Shown here piece by piece: positions 35,961-48,300 of a stretch of DNA of 64,000 bases. The position numbers were made by a program, and so were the translations under genes. The notes beneath the pieces were generated by a model that saw only the letters and a list, made by a program, of their open reading frames with translations, did no database searches and was not told where the DNA came from. This DNA is from Misgurnus anguillicaudatus (Eukaryota; Chordata; Actinopteri; Cypriniformes; Cobitidae): positions 15,322,001 through 15,386,000 of the forward strand of contig NC_073340.2 in assembly GCF_027580225.2 (NCBI RefSeq). The letters run 5' to 3'. Numbering within the stretch: the first letter of the stretch is position 1; the number at the start of each line of letters is the position of its first letter.

Positions 35961-36421
35961 CAGACTAAGCTCACGCTCTTTAACGCGCAGCGCTTCTCGC
36001 CTGGTGTGCGACCCCCTTGAAGCACCCGGCTAGCCTTTCAAGGTATGTGCAAGCAAATACAAAATTTTAAAGACAGTCAATGCTAATGTAAACCCTGGTT
36101 GGATAAGGATTTAAAATTGGATATGAAGATAAAAATCTACGCATTTAACTTCAGTGTTAAAACTGATAAAATAATTGCTGTCTGTGGTTCTATATGGGCT
36201 ACAATGGCAATAATTTAAAAAAATTATATGGGAAAAAAGAACTATAAATTAGTTCATTTTTGGAACTGTGAACTAGTTCAAAATTTTGAAATATGAACTA
36301 TGAACTGAACTTTGAACTAGTTGTAGAAAGTGAACTTTCCCAACACTGAAGATAGGTATGAATAGTAAAGTTGAGGTAAAGAAAATAGTAAAATATTGAA
36401 AACGGTTATGTTTTCCTTTAA

Positions 36422-37454
36422 GTAATGCCAATTTAAAATCAATTTTCAATCAACTTATTACATTATGCATAGGACAAAAACAGAGATCTGTGCACAATAG
36501 TGTATTTCTGGCATAAACATCTAGCTCATCTCAGGGTATACGCTCAGATTTAATGAATTGTGACAAGTGTCTCTTGCAGCAACGTGGCCAGCTCGGGGTT
36601 TTGGCTCGTGGATCCTGCGAAATGTGGCTTCATTGGCACCACGTGAAAAGAAGCTGCTAACGTCGATTCATCCTGTGTCACTAATCCCCTCAATAAAAAT
36701 TTGCTTTCATTTGGGCCTGGTTTCGCTCTGACAGGCGTGAATCCACCCCAATTTACCATCTACATGGGGTTCCACCAAATGGACCCTCCCCACGTCGGTT
36801 TGATCTCGGGCCTGCGCCCTCGCCTCAATGAGGCGCTTCATTAGGTTTAATATGTGAAGTGTGCCAAGACCTGGCCAGCCGCAACACGGCCAGCGCATGA
36901 ATATATAACCCCCCCTCCGGGAGCTAAGTGAATCTTCTTTTGTTGCTCTTGAATATTGCAGTATGTGAAGTGTGTTGTGTGTGTGTGTTCTCCGCATAAT
37001 TGGATTAGACTGAATGCTGCGGATGTCAATTAAACCTTTATGAACTGCACATTATTGCCTGAGAATATTTCATATACGGATTATATGAATAGACTGAATT
37101 ACAGTTTATTGGTTGCTTGAACATCATATATAATACGGATTGTAAATATTCATATTGCTAGTGTAACACTACTGTGATTTTCTTTCTAATGCCATGCCTG
37201 ATAACATATTTTCACTGTTATTCAAAAATGTAAAACTGTCATAAGTGTGTCCAAATTTTAGATAACAGTTGCAAAAAACACAAATAGTTGTTTACACCAG
37301 AGTGTCAGGATGCCCAGTGACTGATCATTCACACATGTCTAATCCACTTTTGATGAACTGAGTTAATAGACTCCCTGTGGTCACTATCAAAGACACTCAC
37401 TTCTATTCAATTGTCAGCGCACACGACCCTCACACACCCCTTATTACACTTGGG
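36422..37454 (+). promoter_or_regulatory. Upstream flank of the bHLH gene, possible enhancer region
   Basis: Element-free DNA. The part at about 36545-36990 is more GC-rich than its surroundings and contains E-boxes (CACGTG near 36640, CACTTG at 37447). Atonal genes are known to autoregulate through E-boxes. This assignment is inference from position and composition only. Confidence 0.35.
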
Positions 37455-37462
37455 TATAAATA
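37455..37462 (+). promoter_or_regulatory. TATA box
   Basis: TATAAATA lies about 53 bases before the start codon, placing the likely transcription start near 37485-37492 with a short 5' leader. A CACTTG E-box sits immediately upstream. Confidence 0.7.
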
Positions 37463-37514
37463 TAACCCTTCAGTCCTCTGAAGTTTAAGTCTATTCACCA
37501 AAAAGTAGTTAACC

Positions 37515-38087
37515 ATGCAACATGCGGACGCCTCCCGCACTCGGTTCATCTGGAGAGAGACCCTGAAAGATCAGCACGCACAGGATGGGGTGAGCTGTGA
37601 CCCGTGCGCCTTCATCCAGCTCAGGCTCTCGGGACTCGCATACCCCGATGAGGACCAGAGCGCTATCACCCGAGCCCGAAGACGTCGCAGACTGGCCGCT
37701 AACGCCCGTGAGAGGAGGAGGATGCTGGGGTTGAACGTGGCCTTCGATCGCCTGAGGAGCGTCATCCCTAATGTGGAGAGCGACAGGAAGTTGTCCAAGT
37801 CCGAGACGCTTCAGATGGCACAGATCTACATCAGTACTCTGAGCGAGCTGCTGGAGGAGAGAGACTGCGACCCGGATTTTAGTTACCCAATGAGGGGTGC
37901 GGATGATCAGGGTATCAACTCAAAAGAGACTTCGGCTGGAGACAAGACCAAACCAGAGCAGATAAATGCATGTTCCTGTAAGATCAAATCTTTTAGTGGG
38001 AGTTTCAGGGGTCCTGAGTGCTGTGACCCCATATCAACAGAAGACGCAGACATGAACTTACTGGAAAGGAGCAATGGAGGGAGATAA
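37515..38087 (+). CDS. atoh1c: Atonal-family bHLH transcription factor, Atoh1 type (190 aa)
   Basis: Single-exon bHLH protein. The basic region and first helix run from about residue 55 ([16 protein letters not shown]) to 85, with the DNA-contacting Glu66 in 'NARER'. A short loop ('[11 protein letters not shown]') is followed by helix 2 ('[18 protein letters not shown]') to about 115. 'LRSVIP' and 'MAQIYI' are Atoh1-like, whereas Atoh7 has 'LRKVVP' and 'MALSYI' (family knowledge). At 190 aa it is shorter than mammalian ATOH1, as expected for a divergent fish paralogue. These factors bind E-boxes as heterodimers with E proteins in the nucleus and specify neurons and hair cells. The start has an A at -3 (AACCATG) and lies downstream of a TATA box. 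AATAAA signals follow at 38167 and 38214. It converges with wapl. Family certain; the 'c' paralogue is a best guess. Confidence 0.85.
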   Translation: MQHADASRTRFIWRETLKDQHAQDGVSCDPCAFIQLRLSGLAYPDEDQSAITRARRRRRLAANARERRRMLGLNVAFDRLRSVIPNVESDRKLSKSETLQMAQIYISTLSELLEERDCDPDFSYPMRGADDQGINSKETSAGDKTKPEQINACSCKIKSFSGSFRGPECCDPISTEDADMNLLERSNGGR

Positions 38088-38230
38088 TTCAGATGAGACA
38101 CTGGGGTTATGTATTTGTATTAAACTGGATGGTTTTTTTGAAAACAGCTAAAATATTTTGTTACATAATAAATATTATTTTGGAATCAATTAGATTTTGA
38201 GTATGATGCTACAAATAAATATTTTCAGAG
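38088..38230 (+). terminator. 3' untranslated region and polyadenylation signals of the bHLH gene
   Basis: Two AATAAA hexamers (38167-38172 and 38214-38219) follow the stop codon within 130 bases, giving a short 3' UTR. The true end was not determined. Confidence 0.6.
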
Positions 38231-38594
38231 AACAGTTTGCCTCTGTCTCATAAATTTGCATTTCGTAATTTAAATAAGATTACTCTGGTGTTATTGTCTG
38301 CAAAGGTGAAAAGCTTTAGAAAAACAAAAAACATAATTAAAATCATTTATATGTGTGACCCTGAACTACTCATAAATGCAATATTTTTTAAATTGAGATC
38401 TGAATAAATAAGCTTTTTAAATTGATGTATGGTTTGTTAGGATAGGACAATATTTGGCCAATTTACAAAATATTGAGAAAATTGCTTTTAAATACATTTA
38501 TTTATATATTTATATATATATATATGTATATATATATATTTTTACGGTAGGAAATTTACAAAATATCTTCACGGAACATGATCTTAACTTATTA

Positions 38595-39073
38595 CAGACT
38601 GATCTCACGGAAAGTCGTGTTATAGTTACGCAAAATTTGATCAATTTATTTGTGAAATTCAGATTTTTGTCGTGCCTTGGGCATGAATGTCTTTATCATG
38701 ACACACGAATTTCTATAAATAGTTTTTCGTGTCCATGGCACGACATTCTTTTTTGTCATTTTATGTATTGTGTTCTCATTATTTTTTTCCTATTTTCTTA
38801 CTATTGTTGCTTGGAGTTGGGTTTAGAATCACTTTGTTACATTTTTAGACATCCTAACCCAAATCTAACCCCAACCGACAATGATTTAAAAATAGGGGGA
38901 AAAGAAAAAGAAAGTCAAGCCACAGACACGATAACTATAGAAATTTGTGCGAGTGTCACGAAAAATATATTCATGCTCAAGCCACTTAAAAAAGCAGAAC
39001 TTCGTGCCATGGACATGAATAAATTGATAAAATTTTGCGTGCCTACGTCACGACTTTCCGCGAGATCATGTTG
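38595..39073. mobile_element. hAT-like MITE with long arms (479 bp), 8-bp duplication ACTTATTA
   Basis: ACTTATTA at 38587-38594 and 39074-39081. Arms start CAGACTGATCTCACGGAAAG and CAACATGATCTCGCGGAAAG and extend roughly 100 bases, with further internal pairs (GTGCCATGGACATGAA / TTTCGTGTCCATGGCACGAC). The 206-codon plus-strand ORF crossing it is a by-product of this low-complexity structure, not a gene. Confidence 0.9.
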
Positions 39074-39294
39074 ACTTATTATCTGAATGATTTTAGCATA
39101 AAAGAATAATTGATCATTTTGACCAATACAATGCATTTTTTGCTTTTGCTACAAATATACCCGTGCTACTTAAGGGGGTGTGCACACCAAAGCTTTTAAA
39201 AGCGTCTGAAAATGCCCAGCGGACACCAGTTGCCAGTTTTTTTTCTGCCGACTACCTTTCTTTTTTTAAGGTGAGAGCTTTGGTTGCTGTGATA

Positions 39295-40128
39295 GGGGGC
39301 GTGCACACCAAAACTTTTAAACGGGGCTGAAAACGCCAGGACGCCGCCAAACGCCAGCTGTTTTTCAGCTGAGCGCTTTGGTAGCTTTGATACTTCAGCT
39401 GTGAGCCGGTTGGTTGCTGTGGTAATGTCCCGCCCCTCCTCCAATGTGATTGGACGGCCGTGTGAGGACTGACATTGATGAGCGGAGCTTTTCACCCAAA
39501 GTTGAATATTTGTCAACTCTCTGCACGGAAAAAACAACGAGCACGGAAATACCGCAGAGCGTCAGTTTTCAGCCCGGAAGAAAACCGCTACACTGCAAAA
39601 ATTACTTAGTATTTTTGTCTTGTTTTCAATAGAAATATCTAAAAATTCTTAAATTAAGGTGTTTTTTCTTGATGAGCAAAACGGCCTAAGTAAATAAGTC
39701 TAGTTTTAAGACAAATAATATACAATTTAAGTGAAATTGTCCTTAAAACAAGCAAAATTATCTGCCAATGGGGTGAGAAAAATAATTGTGAAATAAGATT
39801 TATTTTTTCTTAAACACTTAATTCAAGTAAAATTTACTCACCCCATTGGCAGATATTTTTGCTTGTTTTAAGCATAAATTCACTTAAATTGTATATTTTT
39901 TGTCTAAAAACTAGTATTATTTTCTTAGGTCATTTTGCTCATCAAGAAAATACATCTTGATTTAAGAATTTTTAGATATTTCTACTGAAAACAAGAAAAA
40001 AATACTAAGTAAGAAAGTCATTTTTTGCAGTGTAGCTGCTGGCTTATTTAAAAAATGCAGAGCTTCCATTGGAAACAATTGAAAACATGCGCCGACCACG
40101 GGCGTAAAATCTTTGGTGTGCACGCCCC
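39295..40128. mobile_element. PIF/Harbinger-like MITE (inner copy of the same family)
   Basis: Ends GGGGGCGTGCACACCAAAA and complement of GGGGCGTGCACACCAAAG, with ATA on each side (39292-39294, 40129-40131). Both copies contain CCCGCCCCTCCTCCA and AGCGGAGCTTTTCACCCAAAG. Inserted into the outer copy and itself interrupted by a palindromic element. Confidence 0.85.
39591..40033. mobile_element. Near-palindromic MITE (443 bp), TA duplication
   Basis: Ends CACTGCAAAAATTACTTAG and complement CACTGCAAAAAATGAC, with TA at both borders. The two halves are complementary almost throughout (CACCCCATTGGCAGATA pairs with its inverse near the centre), so the element could fold into one long hairpin. Confidence 0.9.
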
Positions 40129-40504
40129 ATACTTCTGCTTTGTTTGTCGTTGTACTATGTGCCGGTGGGTTGTTGTGATATTTGTCCCGCCCCTCCTCCA
40201 CTGTGATTGGATGGCCGTGTGAGATCTGACATTGACAAGCGGAGCTTTTCACCCAAAGTTGAATATTTTTCAACTCACGCCGCTTAACGCGGAAAAAACA
40301 CCAGCTGTCATCTTTTTTGAGAAACGCAGCGCTTTCATTGGAAACAATTGAAAACATGCCGCCGTTAAAGCTTCGGTGTGCACGCCCCCTAAGACAGAGC
40401 AGTCAGTAATACATGTAAACACAATATTAATGATGCTTGCTTTGTTAAACTCCAGTCAGCTGTGAATTACACAAAATGACAACAAAAAAGAAGTACTGAA
40501 AGTA

Positions 40505-42323
40505 GCAATTTTTATTAGACTTAAAATTATATACATGTAACCAAAGACATTATGTTTGAAATTGGTACAAATTTCATGTTCCTGCAGTTGGCTTTTCAAT
40601 AACTCTTACCTCGAAAACACAACTGAGAAAAATGCGGTATAAAATAAAAAGACTGGATTCAGAAAAAGTAGTCGATCTAGTTCTCCGACAGCCAATATTT
40701 ACACGAGTATATACAGTTCATGTGGCTTCATTCATGTCCAGCTGTGTGAATTCAATCACAGTGCTGTCTGGAGCTCTCACACACACGGCATGACCGGGCC
40801 CGGATCGGCTCGTGACCCGACAGAGCCTTTAAAACACTGCCACTGCAGTGAAAACAAAATCAAATCCCTTGACACACAACAGAAAATGTTTTATAATGAA
40901 CGTGACGGTCATGCACTCAGCCTGAATTACCATAACGAGGTTTGTGCATTGAATAAAACTTGTGTTCATTTCAGTCTGTGCTTTTTGAACAACTGACAAC
41001 GGCAGCGAGATGCCTGAACGTCTGGCACCGAATGATACTCTGTCGAGCTTATCTCAAGGGCGATTAACGTCGGACGTAAACAAACAGTAGAACACTCGGG
41101 AAGACACTGACGAACTTGAAAAGACAAAAACGGTTTTGGTTGAAACTTGTAACATACTGGCCTCGTCACAAAGCTTAAGACATCAAGTGCTAAAATAAAT
41201 CAGGTACTATAGGACTTCTACTTTGTTTATGACACTTCAGAATCTAGAGAAGTGTGTACAGAGCAACAGTTCTGCATCTAAACCCAAAGTGGTGTTTAGG
41301 AAGTAACCCTCATTCTTTAAACCACTCACGAGTTTCATATTCATATATAGTTTATATATATACTGATATGACGCCCTAAAGCATTGTTCACAATAACAGA
41401 AGCTCAATAGCAGCACACATTCGGGCGAGTTGGGTTACCATTTATCCACAACCTCAATCCTAAAACGAGATTTCTTTCATTTTAATTAACTTTTAATTCA
41501 AATACATGGTCCAGATGTCAGTACTGACTAGAAATACTCATTTCTCTCATGCAGAATAATTTTAAGATTGCGCACTTCTACCATCTGCTTACTGCATGAT
41601 GTTAATGTAAAGCAGTAAGCCTTTTTATTTTTTATTTTATTTTTTTGAGTAACGTAAGGTTTGGGATTCAGGGTACTTAACTTTATCTGCACAATTACAG
41701 TTGGCATTACGGAATCAGCACCATGCGTTTAATCCATTGAGACAAAGATAAAACGTTTGGGCGTTTTGCCTTTTTCCTGCTCTAACGAAACGAAAAAAGA
41801 CACGATTAATTCATTCACCGACCTTTGACACGGCGCTATCAGTTCAGATAGAGTTTCTGCAACACAAAGCGAGTATATACTGCAGTGAAAAGAATGGATT
41901 TAAGTCGTCTTCCCGGCATTTCAAAGAGGGCAAGAAACTTGAATGCTATTCGCCCTCCGATAGAGTTAGGGTCAGCGCTGAGCATTTGAAATTTACAGAC
42001 TCAAAAGTGGAGTAAAAAACAGCGGGACATCCAACTCTCACCACCACTTTTATGAAGTTCTGCAACTTAGAAAGTGAAATTACAAGGCAACAATATGGAC
42101 TTTACAAGAAAGGGACAGATTAACGGTTTATCGCTCAATGTTGTGATGAGGAACGTCTGAAGAAATGGATGAATAAACGGCTCTTTTAATAGAGTTCGGT
42201 GTATGGTGTGCTTGAAACTTTCTTCTGTAGTCTTTCTGAACGAGTGATGATGAGTTTGTTCTCCAGGTGTATCAGGCAGGTCAGGTGTGTGTGCTGAGGT
42301 CTGTGTGGAGCTCCACTAACACA
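40505..42323 (-). other. wapl: Probable wapl 3' untranslated region
   Basis: About 1.8 kb of element-free sequence after the wapl stop codon on the minus strand. AATAAA on the minus strand occurs at 40511-40516 and in the T-rich stretch near 41620-41640, giving candidate distal and proximal polyadenylation sites. The extent is inferred. Confidence 0.5.
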
Positions 42324-42389
42324 TTAACAGTGCTCCAGATAATCAATGACTCTGGAGATCGACTTCTGCCCCGTGGTGCCAACATCACA
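42324..42389 (-). CDS. wapl: wapl terminal exon: '[21 protein letters not shown]' stop
   Basis: Acceptor CCCCTTTAG, then 21 codons and TAA. The end '[12 protein letters not shown]' matches the WAPL C-terminus, so the gene ends here. Confidence 0.92.
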   Translation of the reverse strand, partial: CDVGTTGQKSISRVIDYLEHC

Positions 42390-45300
42390 CTAAAGGGGAC
42401 AAAAACACACAATTCATCAGTATATACACACAACTTGGTTTTGTTTTTTATAAGATGATCATGCAGAATATTGCAGAGCATTTTGGGTGCACATTAATGT
42501 TTATTATTAAAGACAAAAATGTCAAATGCTAGCAATACAAGTCTTTTCTAGAGTCACTTCAGTATACTAATTGTGTAAATGCGCGCTTTAAATAAACAAA
42601 ATATCTGATGCTTATCTAAAAGCCTCTGGGCATCTTAAAACATTTGTAACTTACACAATCTTTCTGTTTTCTTGTAATGTGTTTGATGTTTATTTCAGAC
42701 TGTATGCGACGGGAAGCAGCTTTTATCATTCTATCGCCATCTATAGTTGAAATGAAAGTCACTTGGGTACTTATGCCGGTTGTCTTTCAAACTGACATCT
42801 TACCCAACAGCTCAAATTACAAATCTGTATAATAAGTTTACCGTTTTGAATGCGGGTAAGTTAAGGAGACACTTTTAAACACAGATTTTTTGCAACTAAT
42901 TTTTGCTCATTTAAAATAAATATATATAAATGCAGTATTGTGCAAAAGTCTTAGGCCACCATGCTACCGTTAGATTTGGTGTTTTTGCAATAGTATAGTT
43001 ATTATATATAATTATTTATTGGTTTCTTTATTACAGGGTTCTCACACCTTAGTTAACTTCAAATTCAAGGACCTTAAGGACTTTCCAGGTCCAATACCCT
43101 CAAATTCAAGGTGACATCGTATTAGCTTTTAAGATACATTGTTACAGTTCCCTTTCGAGGGAACTCGCACTGCGTCACTGCAGTGACACTTTGGGGTCGC
43201 CTCAAGGGGTAAGTGCGTCTGAATGTGAATATCAAATTCAACCAATGTGAGGCTTAACAACAAAGACAGAGTGACGCGGGAGCCAGGAAGTATATCGCGA
43301 TCTGAAATATTGCCAAAGACGGCTTTACAGGGAAGTATGGCAAGGGAGACGCAGTGTCTCGTTCCCTTCTCAGTGAAAAACAGTTACAGTTTTTATGATA
43401 TTATCATACACTACATCGGGAATAATATTGATTTTTTCCAGAAAACTTCTTGCATAAAACAGATTCAAGCACTTTCAATGACCTGTATCTATGTATGTAT
43501 ATTTTTAAAAACTTCCCAGGGCCTTGAATTTTCCCCCCAGATTCACAAACTTTCAAGGATTTCAAGGACCTGTGGGAACCCTGTTATTAGAATACAACCA
43601 GAAAATACAGGAAATGTGTATGTAGTATTAAAAACAGTACAAAAGTATAAGCTGAAGTGTCAAGTATTTAGGGAAAACTCCCCTTTTACTTGAGCAATAG
43701 CAGGCAGCTGCAGGATCTCTTAAACATAAATAAAATTAAATTCTAATTTCTAATTCTAATCGAATGACTTCAAGCCTTCAGTCTTCTCAAAAAAGCTCAA
43801 GATGTGTTTCGTGCCAAGAGAGGTCACACTAAATACTGACTGATGCCTGAAGAAGACATTTAGTTCTGTAAATTGTTTTGTTTTTAATTTTGTGTACATA
43901 CATAAACAACAAAGCTGGTGATGGTGGCCTTTTGCACAGTAATGTATATACATTTACAAAATAGAGAAATACATGCCATTGTTTCAATTTGTAAATATAT
44001 ATATATATTAATATTTACCTTCTAAAACCAAAACATTATCCATAATATATTATTTTAGCTGTTACTGAAACTGGTATTTGGAAGCAGGCATTAGCCCCTT
44101 TCACACATTCGGTCTTAAGTGGCAAATTAATGGTAAATTCCAGTTAACAGTTCATGTGTGAACAAAACCTTTCTGGTAAATTAGTGCTGACATTTTATCA
44201 GTAAGTGAGAATGTAAGATAGCACATTACTGTGTAAAAGAGGCTATTGATTGCTGAAGATTTGATCATGTGATATTATTTGAACCTATACCTTGGATACG
44301 CTATCCATTAAATGAAGAATTTGACAGTCAGCTGTTCCTTTTTGGTGTTTTGTTTTAGCATTTACACATTTAACCTACTTTGTAAGTGTTATTTATTCAC
44401 GGTTATGTGGTTTTATTAATTTTTTGTTAAATTATAATTTTTTTAATTGTTCTTTTTTTCCCAGTAGACTTTCGCATTTAGTTTTGTATGTTTTCATTAT
44501 ATTTTTGCTTGTCACTTTGGTACTTGATAAAATTTACTTTGATTTCTTGTTACATTATGTCACGTGATCTTCAAGTGATCACCTGGAGGTACAAAGGTGT
44601 GGGTTGATGAGCATACTTTAAGGAAGAGCTTATGTGCTCGAAACCTTTTGCAAGTCTAAGATTACATTTTTTTATACTTTTGGAGCTTTGGTGTGCCAAC
44701 CTTGTAGGGCTGTAACAATTAATTGCGTGTCCCATTAAAGATGCCTCTGAAATTGATTCAGAATCGATTTTGAATCGATTCTGTGTTTCATGCACAGCTT
44801 GTGCGTGTACTACGGCATTTGGTCAGTAGGAAGTCCTTATCAATCTAAAATCATTACGAGTCGTTTATAACTTGCATTTAAAAAAGCAACGCACGTTAAA
44901 CAAAATCATTCAAAATATTATTTTTATTCAAGAAAATACCTGAAACAATTTGAAGAACAGGTATATAAATATTCCAATACACATTTCCTGGAATTGCGTT
45001 TGTAATGCTACTACTTCTGTGGCACAAATGGAGTTTCTGCACAAGACCGCCCCCTGGCATTAGGATGTGTCAGAATTTCACCGTAAATCATTAAAATGCA
45101 TTCATTGAGAAAAAGCACATTTGCACAATTAATCGTTACAGCCCTACGACCTTGGTTTATATTCTTTCGATATGACTTTTTTGATCGCACACCCATTTTA
45201 AATTAATGTGTGCACTCTTATTTGCTTTTGATAATGTAATATTTCAGCCATTGGCCATCCTGTCCTCCAGATACTGGTTTCAGACACTGAAAACCAAAAT

Positions 45301-48300
45301 TGATTTCTTGTGCACTTACTGTGAGGTTCATGAAATTCAAGAACTTCTTAAGCATCTCTGTCATGACCGAAAAATCCCCTTTTGGCAGGTTTTCCCTCAC
45401 AGTAGTCACATTCATCTGAAAGAAAAACATTATTAGAGGCTTATTCCTCCCTTAAGATGTTAAATACGCAAGCAGACTGTCTTGAAAAGCAACATCAGTG
45501 CATCTCTGACCATCACATTTCACTGCTCACAAAGTCTCACGATGCTCAATATTCAAAAACAAAGATTTTTCAATTCCCCTCATTCCAATCGGTCTGATGT
45601 CGATAAAATGAATCAAAGCCACCAAAAGGACAACGTCCATCATGCGTCCTTGAAATTCAATTCAATTTGTTAGAAGTCAAATTGTTTTGTTCACTTTAAA
45701 TGTCAGCAGATTATATTTTTTCCTGTTGTCCTTGTTTTCTGTTTTATAAATCAAAGACATCCTTCATGTTTTATGAAAAGCGAGTGAGTGTATAAATGTC
45801 CATCTCTCTGTCTGTTTGTATCCAAGCCACGTTTATTAGTCAGACAGATAATCACCGTGTACGTCCGTCAAACAGCAACAAAGCTTTGTGAAAGTCCATT
45901 ACTGATTATTCTACTGCACACCTAATAACAATTTACAACTGCAATTTAGACAAACAATGACAAAGGAAGGTCTACAATAAAATCTCAAACACACTGCACT
46001 GGTAATCGCTCTGCTCTTATCCTGGATTTTGTCTGGACCTGGATCAGCAAGCACCATAATGTGGACTAAACGTGGGAAAATGGTCAGGGTTATTTGTATG
46101 TAAATGTTACTTACAGGGCTTCCCTGGCACAGACAACCCAAAAGCAGTGCAGTGTATGATGCCACAATACTGTCCTCCATGTGTTTGCCAGCATGCTGGA
46201 GAGCTGCAGACACACAGGAAAACACTTAAAACTTCACAACAGACTTGTGGTTAATGCCTCCATAAAGTAAAACTGCATTGAATTTTAAAGTATGTTTTAT
46301 CAATACTTATGCAAGTGTTGTACATTTTTATTGCAAATTTTACATTTTACACCACTTATTCGGTGTCTGTATGTTTTCTGGTACAGTCAGTAAACATCAG
46401 ACATCTTTGTGAAAGTGTACGTGTGTGCACCTTTGTTAAGATCAAGCTCTTCTTCCTCCTCTCCTTCTTTCTTTTTATCATCTGTGGTGTTGTTTTCTGA
46501 AGCCACCCACTGGATCTCCTCATTGGTCTCCTTCCACTCTCCGCTCTGGTCCAGCTGGGGCTTGGGTGCGTCGTTGATGAAATCATCAGTCTCCGCCTCT
46601 GCCAACATGGCTGCATGCTCTCGCTGGAGGAAAAGCTATTTGCACACAAAAAAGACAGCAGAATACCCAACTGTATTATTATTATACTTACAGATTATAT
46701 AAAGCTAATCGATTCTAATGTTACATGGCATGACTTCTCATTTATAAGCAAGCAATCACTTAAACGTGTATATATCCATTACTGATTGCCTTCAGCATAT
46801 TCTTGTAGCATCCAAGTTGACATCGCTACTTATTTTTGCAGTTTATTCTTAATAACAATATGGTGGGCTGGAGAGTGTTTGCCAACCTTTTTATAGCATA
46901 GATGCGTTCATCGAACGCATTCAGGGTTATGCGCCTGAACCGAAGTGAACATCCAGTCTGTATTGATTTATCGGTCTAGCTAGTGGCTAAACTAATCTCT
47001 GAAACAAATACCTTGTCGAAAATAAATTGTTTTGGTTTGCTAAAGATGAGGGGAAATGACGAGCATGAATCATAGCTGTGTGAAGAGGTTTGGCAGCCAA
47101 AAAAAGGAATTAAAGGACCTGTAGCTAACACTGTATTCATTAATTTAACACACTAATGTTAGCTCAGTGTATTAGTTGATACACGTTAGATAGGAAATAA
47201 ATTACTTTTGTTCATATTTCCCTTGTTATCAGAAAACATTACTGTAAAAGGACTCTGTTATTATTGATTCTATGTGGAAGTTTACCGGATGTTGCATTTG
47301 GTCCACAAAAGCCATTTGATTATGTTGTTGCTGCTGATACAGTCTATATTATTAGCTTGAACTAATAAAAAACGTTAAAATGTACTGTTTTGTAGACCTT
47401 TGTGCGATTTAGGTGTTACTTTATGGCAACAGGTGTGCTATGAGGGCACACCATGGCAGAGTTACTAAACTACTAAAACTTTACTGAGTGTCAGCTTGCT
47501 AAATGGTGACTATTAAATACTCCACTTTCATAAAAGAAATCCTGATCATTTACTTTCCCCTTGTCATCCAAGATGTTTATGTCTTTTCGTTTTTGAGGAA
47601 AACATTTCAGGATTTTTCTCCATATAATGGACTTTATTGGACCTCAACAGTTTACAGTTTCAATGCAGCTTCAAAGGACTCTAAATGATCCCAACCGAGG
47701 CATAATGGTCTTATCTAGCGAAACAATGGCCATTTTAGCCAAAAAAATAAATAAATGTACTTTTAAACCACAACTTATCTTCTTGCACTAGCCATGTGAC
47801 GCGCCAGCATCACCTTACGTATTACGTATTCACTTCAAAAGGTCATGTGTTACATATGTGAAACATACACTTGCGGACCATTTAAAACAATAAACTGACG
47901 CAAAAACATTAATTAGTATTATTTCTCATTTCTCAATTACACTTCAATTATCTTTTTTATAAAGCTGCTTTGTGTCATTTACTGTAGTTTTTATCACGCT
48001 GATGTAAATTCAAGTGTTTTTAAAATAAGTTTGTTTTTAGTTTATTATTTAATGCTATAAAAACGGTGGTGTCACGTCATGATTGACAGCTGTGATATGC
48101 ACATTCTGCGAGAGCCTTGCTTTCGCGGCTTTACTTCCTGCGCACTACTGCGCAAGACTGGTCCCGATATCGCTACTGTGCAGACTCAAGACCCAAGATG
48201 TCAGCGCCGTATCGGAACACTGACGGCTTCACTTTTCACCAATGAAAGAGAGTGAACGGGCGTCGTCCATCTTTTTTTTACAGTCTATGACGTGGACACA

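Larger units (their letters stand above)
34400..36348. mobile_element. hAT element (1949 bp), 8-bp duplication AAGATAGG
   Basis: AAGATAGG at 34392-34399 and 36349-36356. Ends CAGTGTTGTGCCTGAAC and the complement of CAGTGTTGGGAAAGTTCAC. Subterminal GTTCATGAAC-type motifs recur at both ends. It contains two smaller elements (34731-35142, 35147-35960). No transposase. Confidence 0.92.
34060..36421. mobile_element. TTAA-flanked MITE split by a hAT element
   Basis: Left end TTAAAGGAAAACACCACCAT and right end complement TTAAAGGAAAACATAACCGT, bounded by TTAA (34060-34063, 36418-36421). Taking out the hAT and one duplication copy leaves about 405 bp, a normal MITE length. Confidence 0.9.
39174..40389. 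mobile_element. PIF/Harbinger-like MITE (outer), 3-bp duplication TAA
   Basis: Ends GGGGGTGTGCACACC and the complement of GGGGGCGTGCACACC, with TAA on both sides (39171-39173, 40390-40392), the TWA target expected for Harbinger elements. It contains a second copy of the same family. Confidence 0.85.
42932..43946. mobile_element. Tc1/mariner-like MITE, copy 2, interrupted
   Basis: Ends CAGTATTGTGCAAAAGTC and complement of CATTACTGTGCAAAAG, related to 10691-11177 but in reverse orientation. The two halves align with copy 1 either side of a hAT insertion at about 43034-43583. Lies in the last wapl intron. Confidence 0.85.

Noticed and set aside
37571..37798. Minus-strand ORF opposite the bHLH gene
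   Set aside because: Antisense shadow of the conserved bHLH coding exon.
38454..39074. 206-codon plus-strand ORF
   Set aside because: It starts in a (TA)n run and crosses both arms of a hAT-like MITE with an 8-bp duplication. The composition is Tyr/Ile- and Leu/Phe-rich without any domain.
43247..43693. 148-codon plus-strand ORF in the wapl intron
   Set aside because: It crosses the junctions of three nested elements, so it cannot be an inherited gene. No domain seen.
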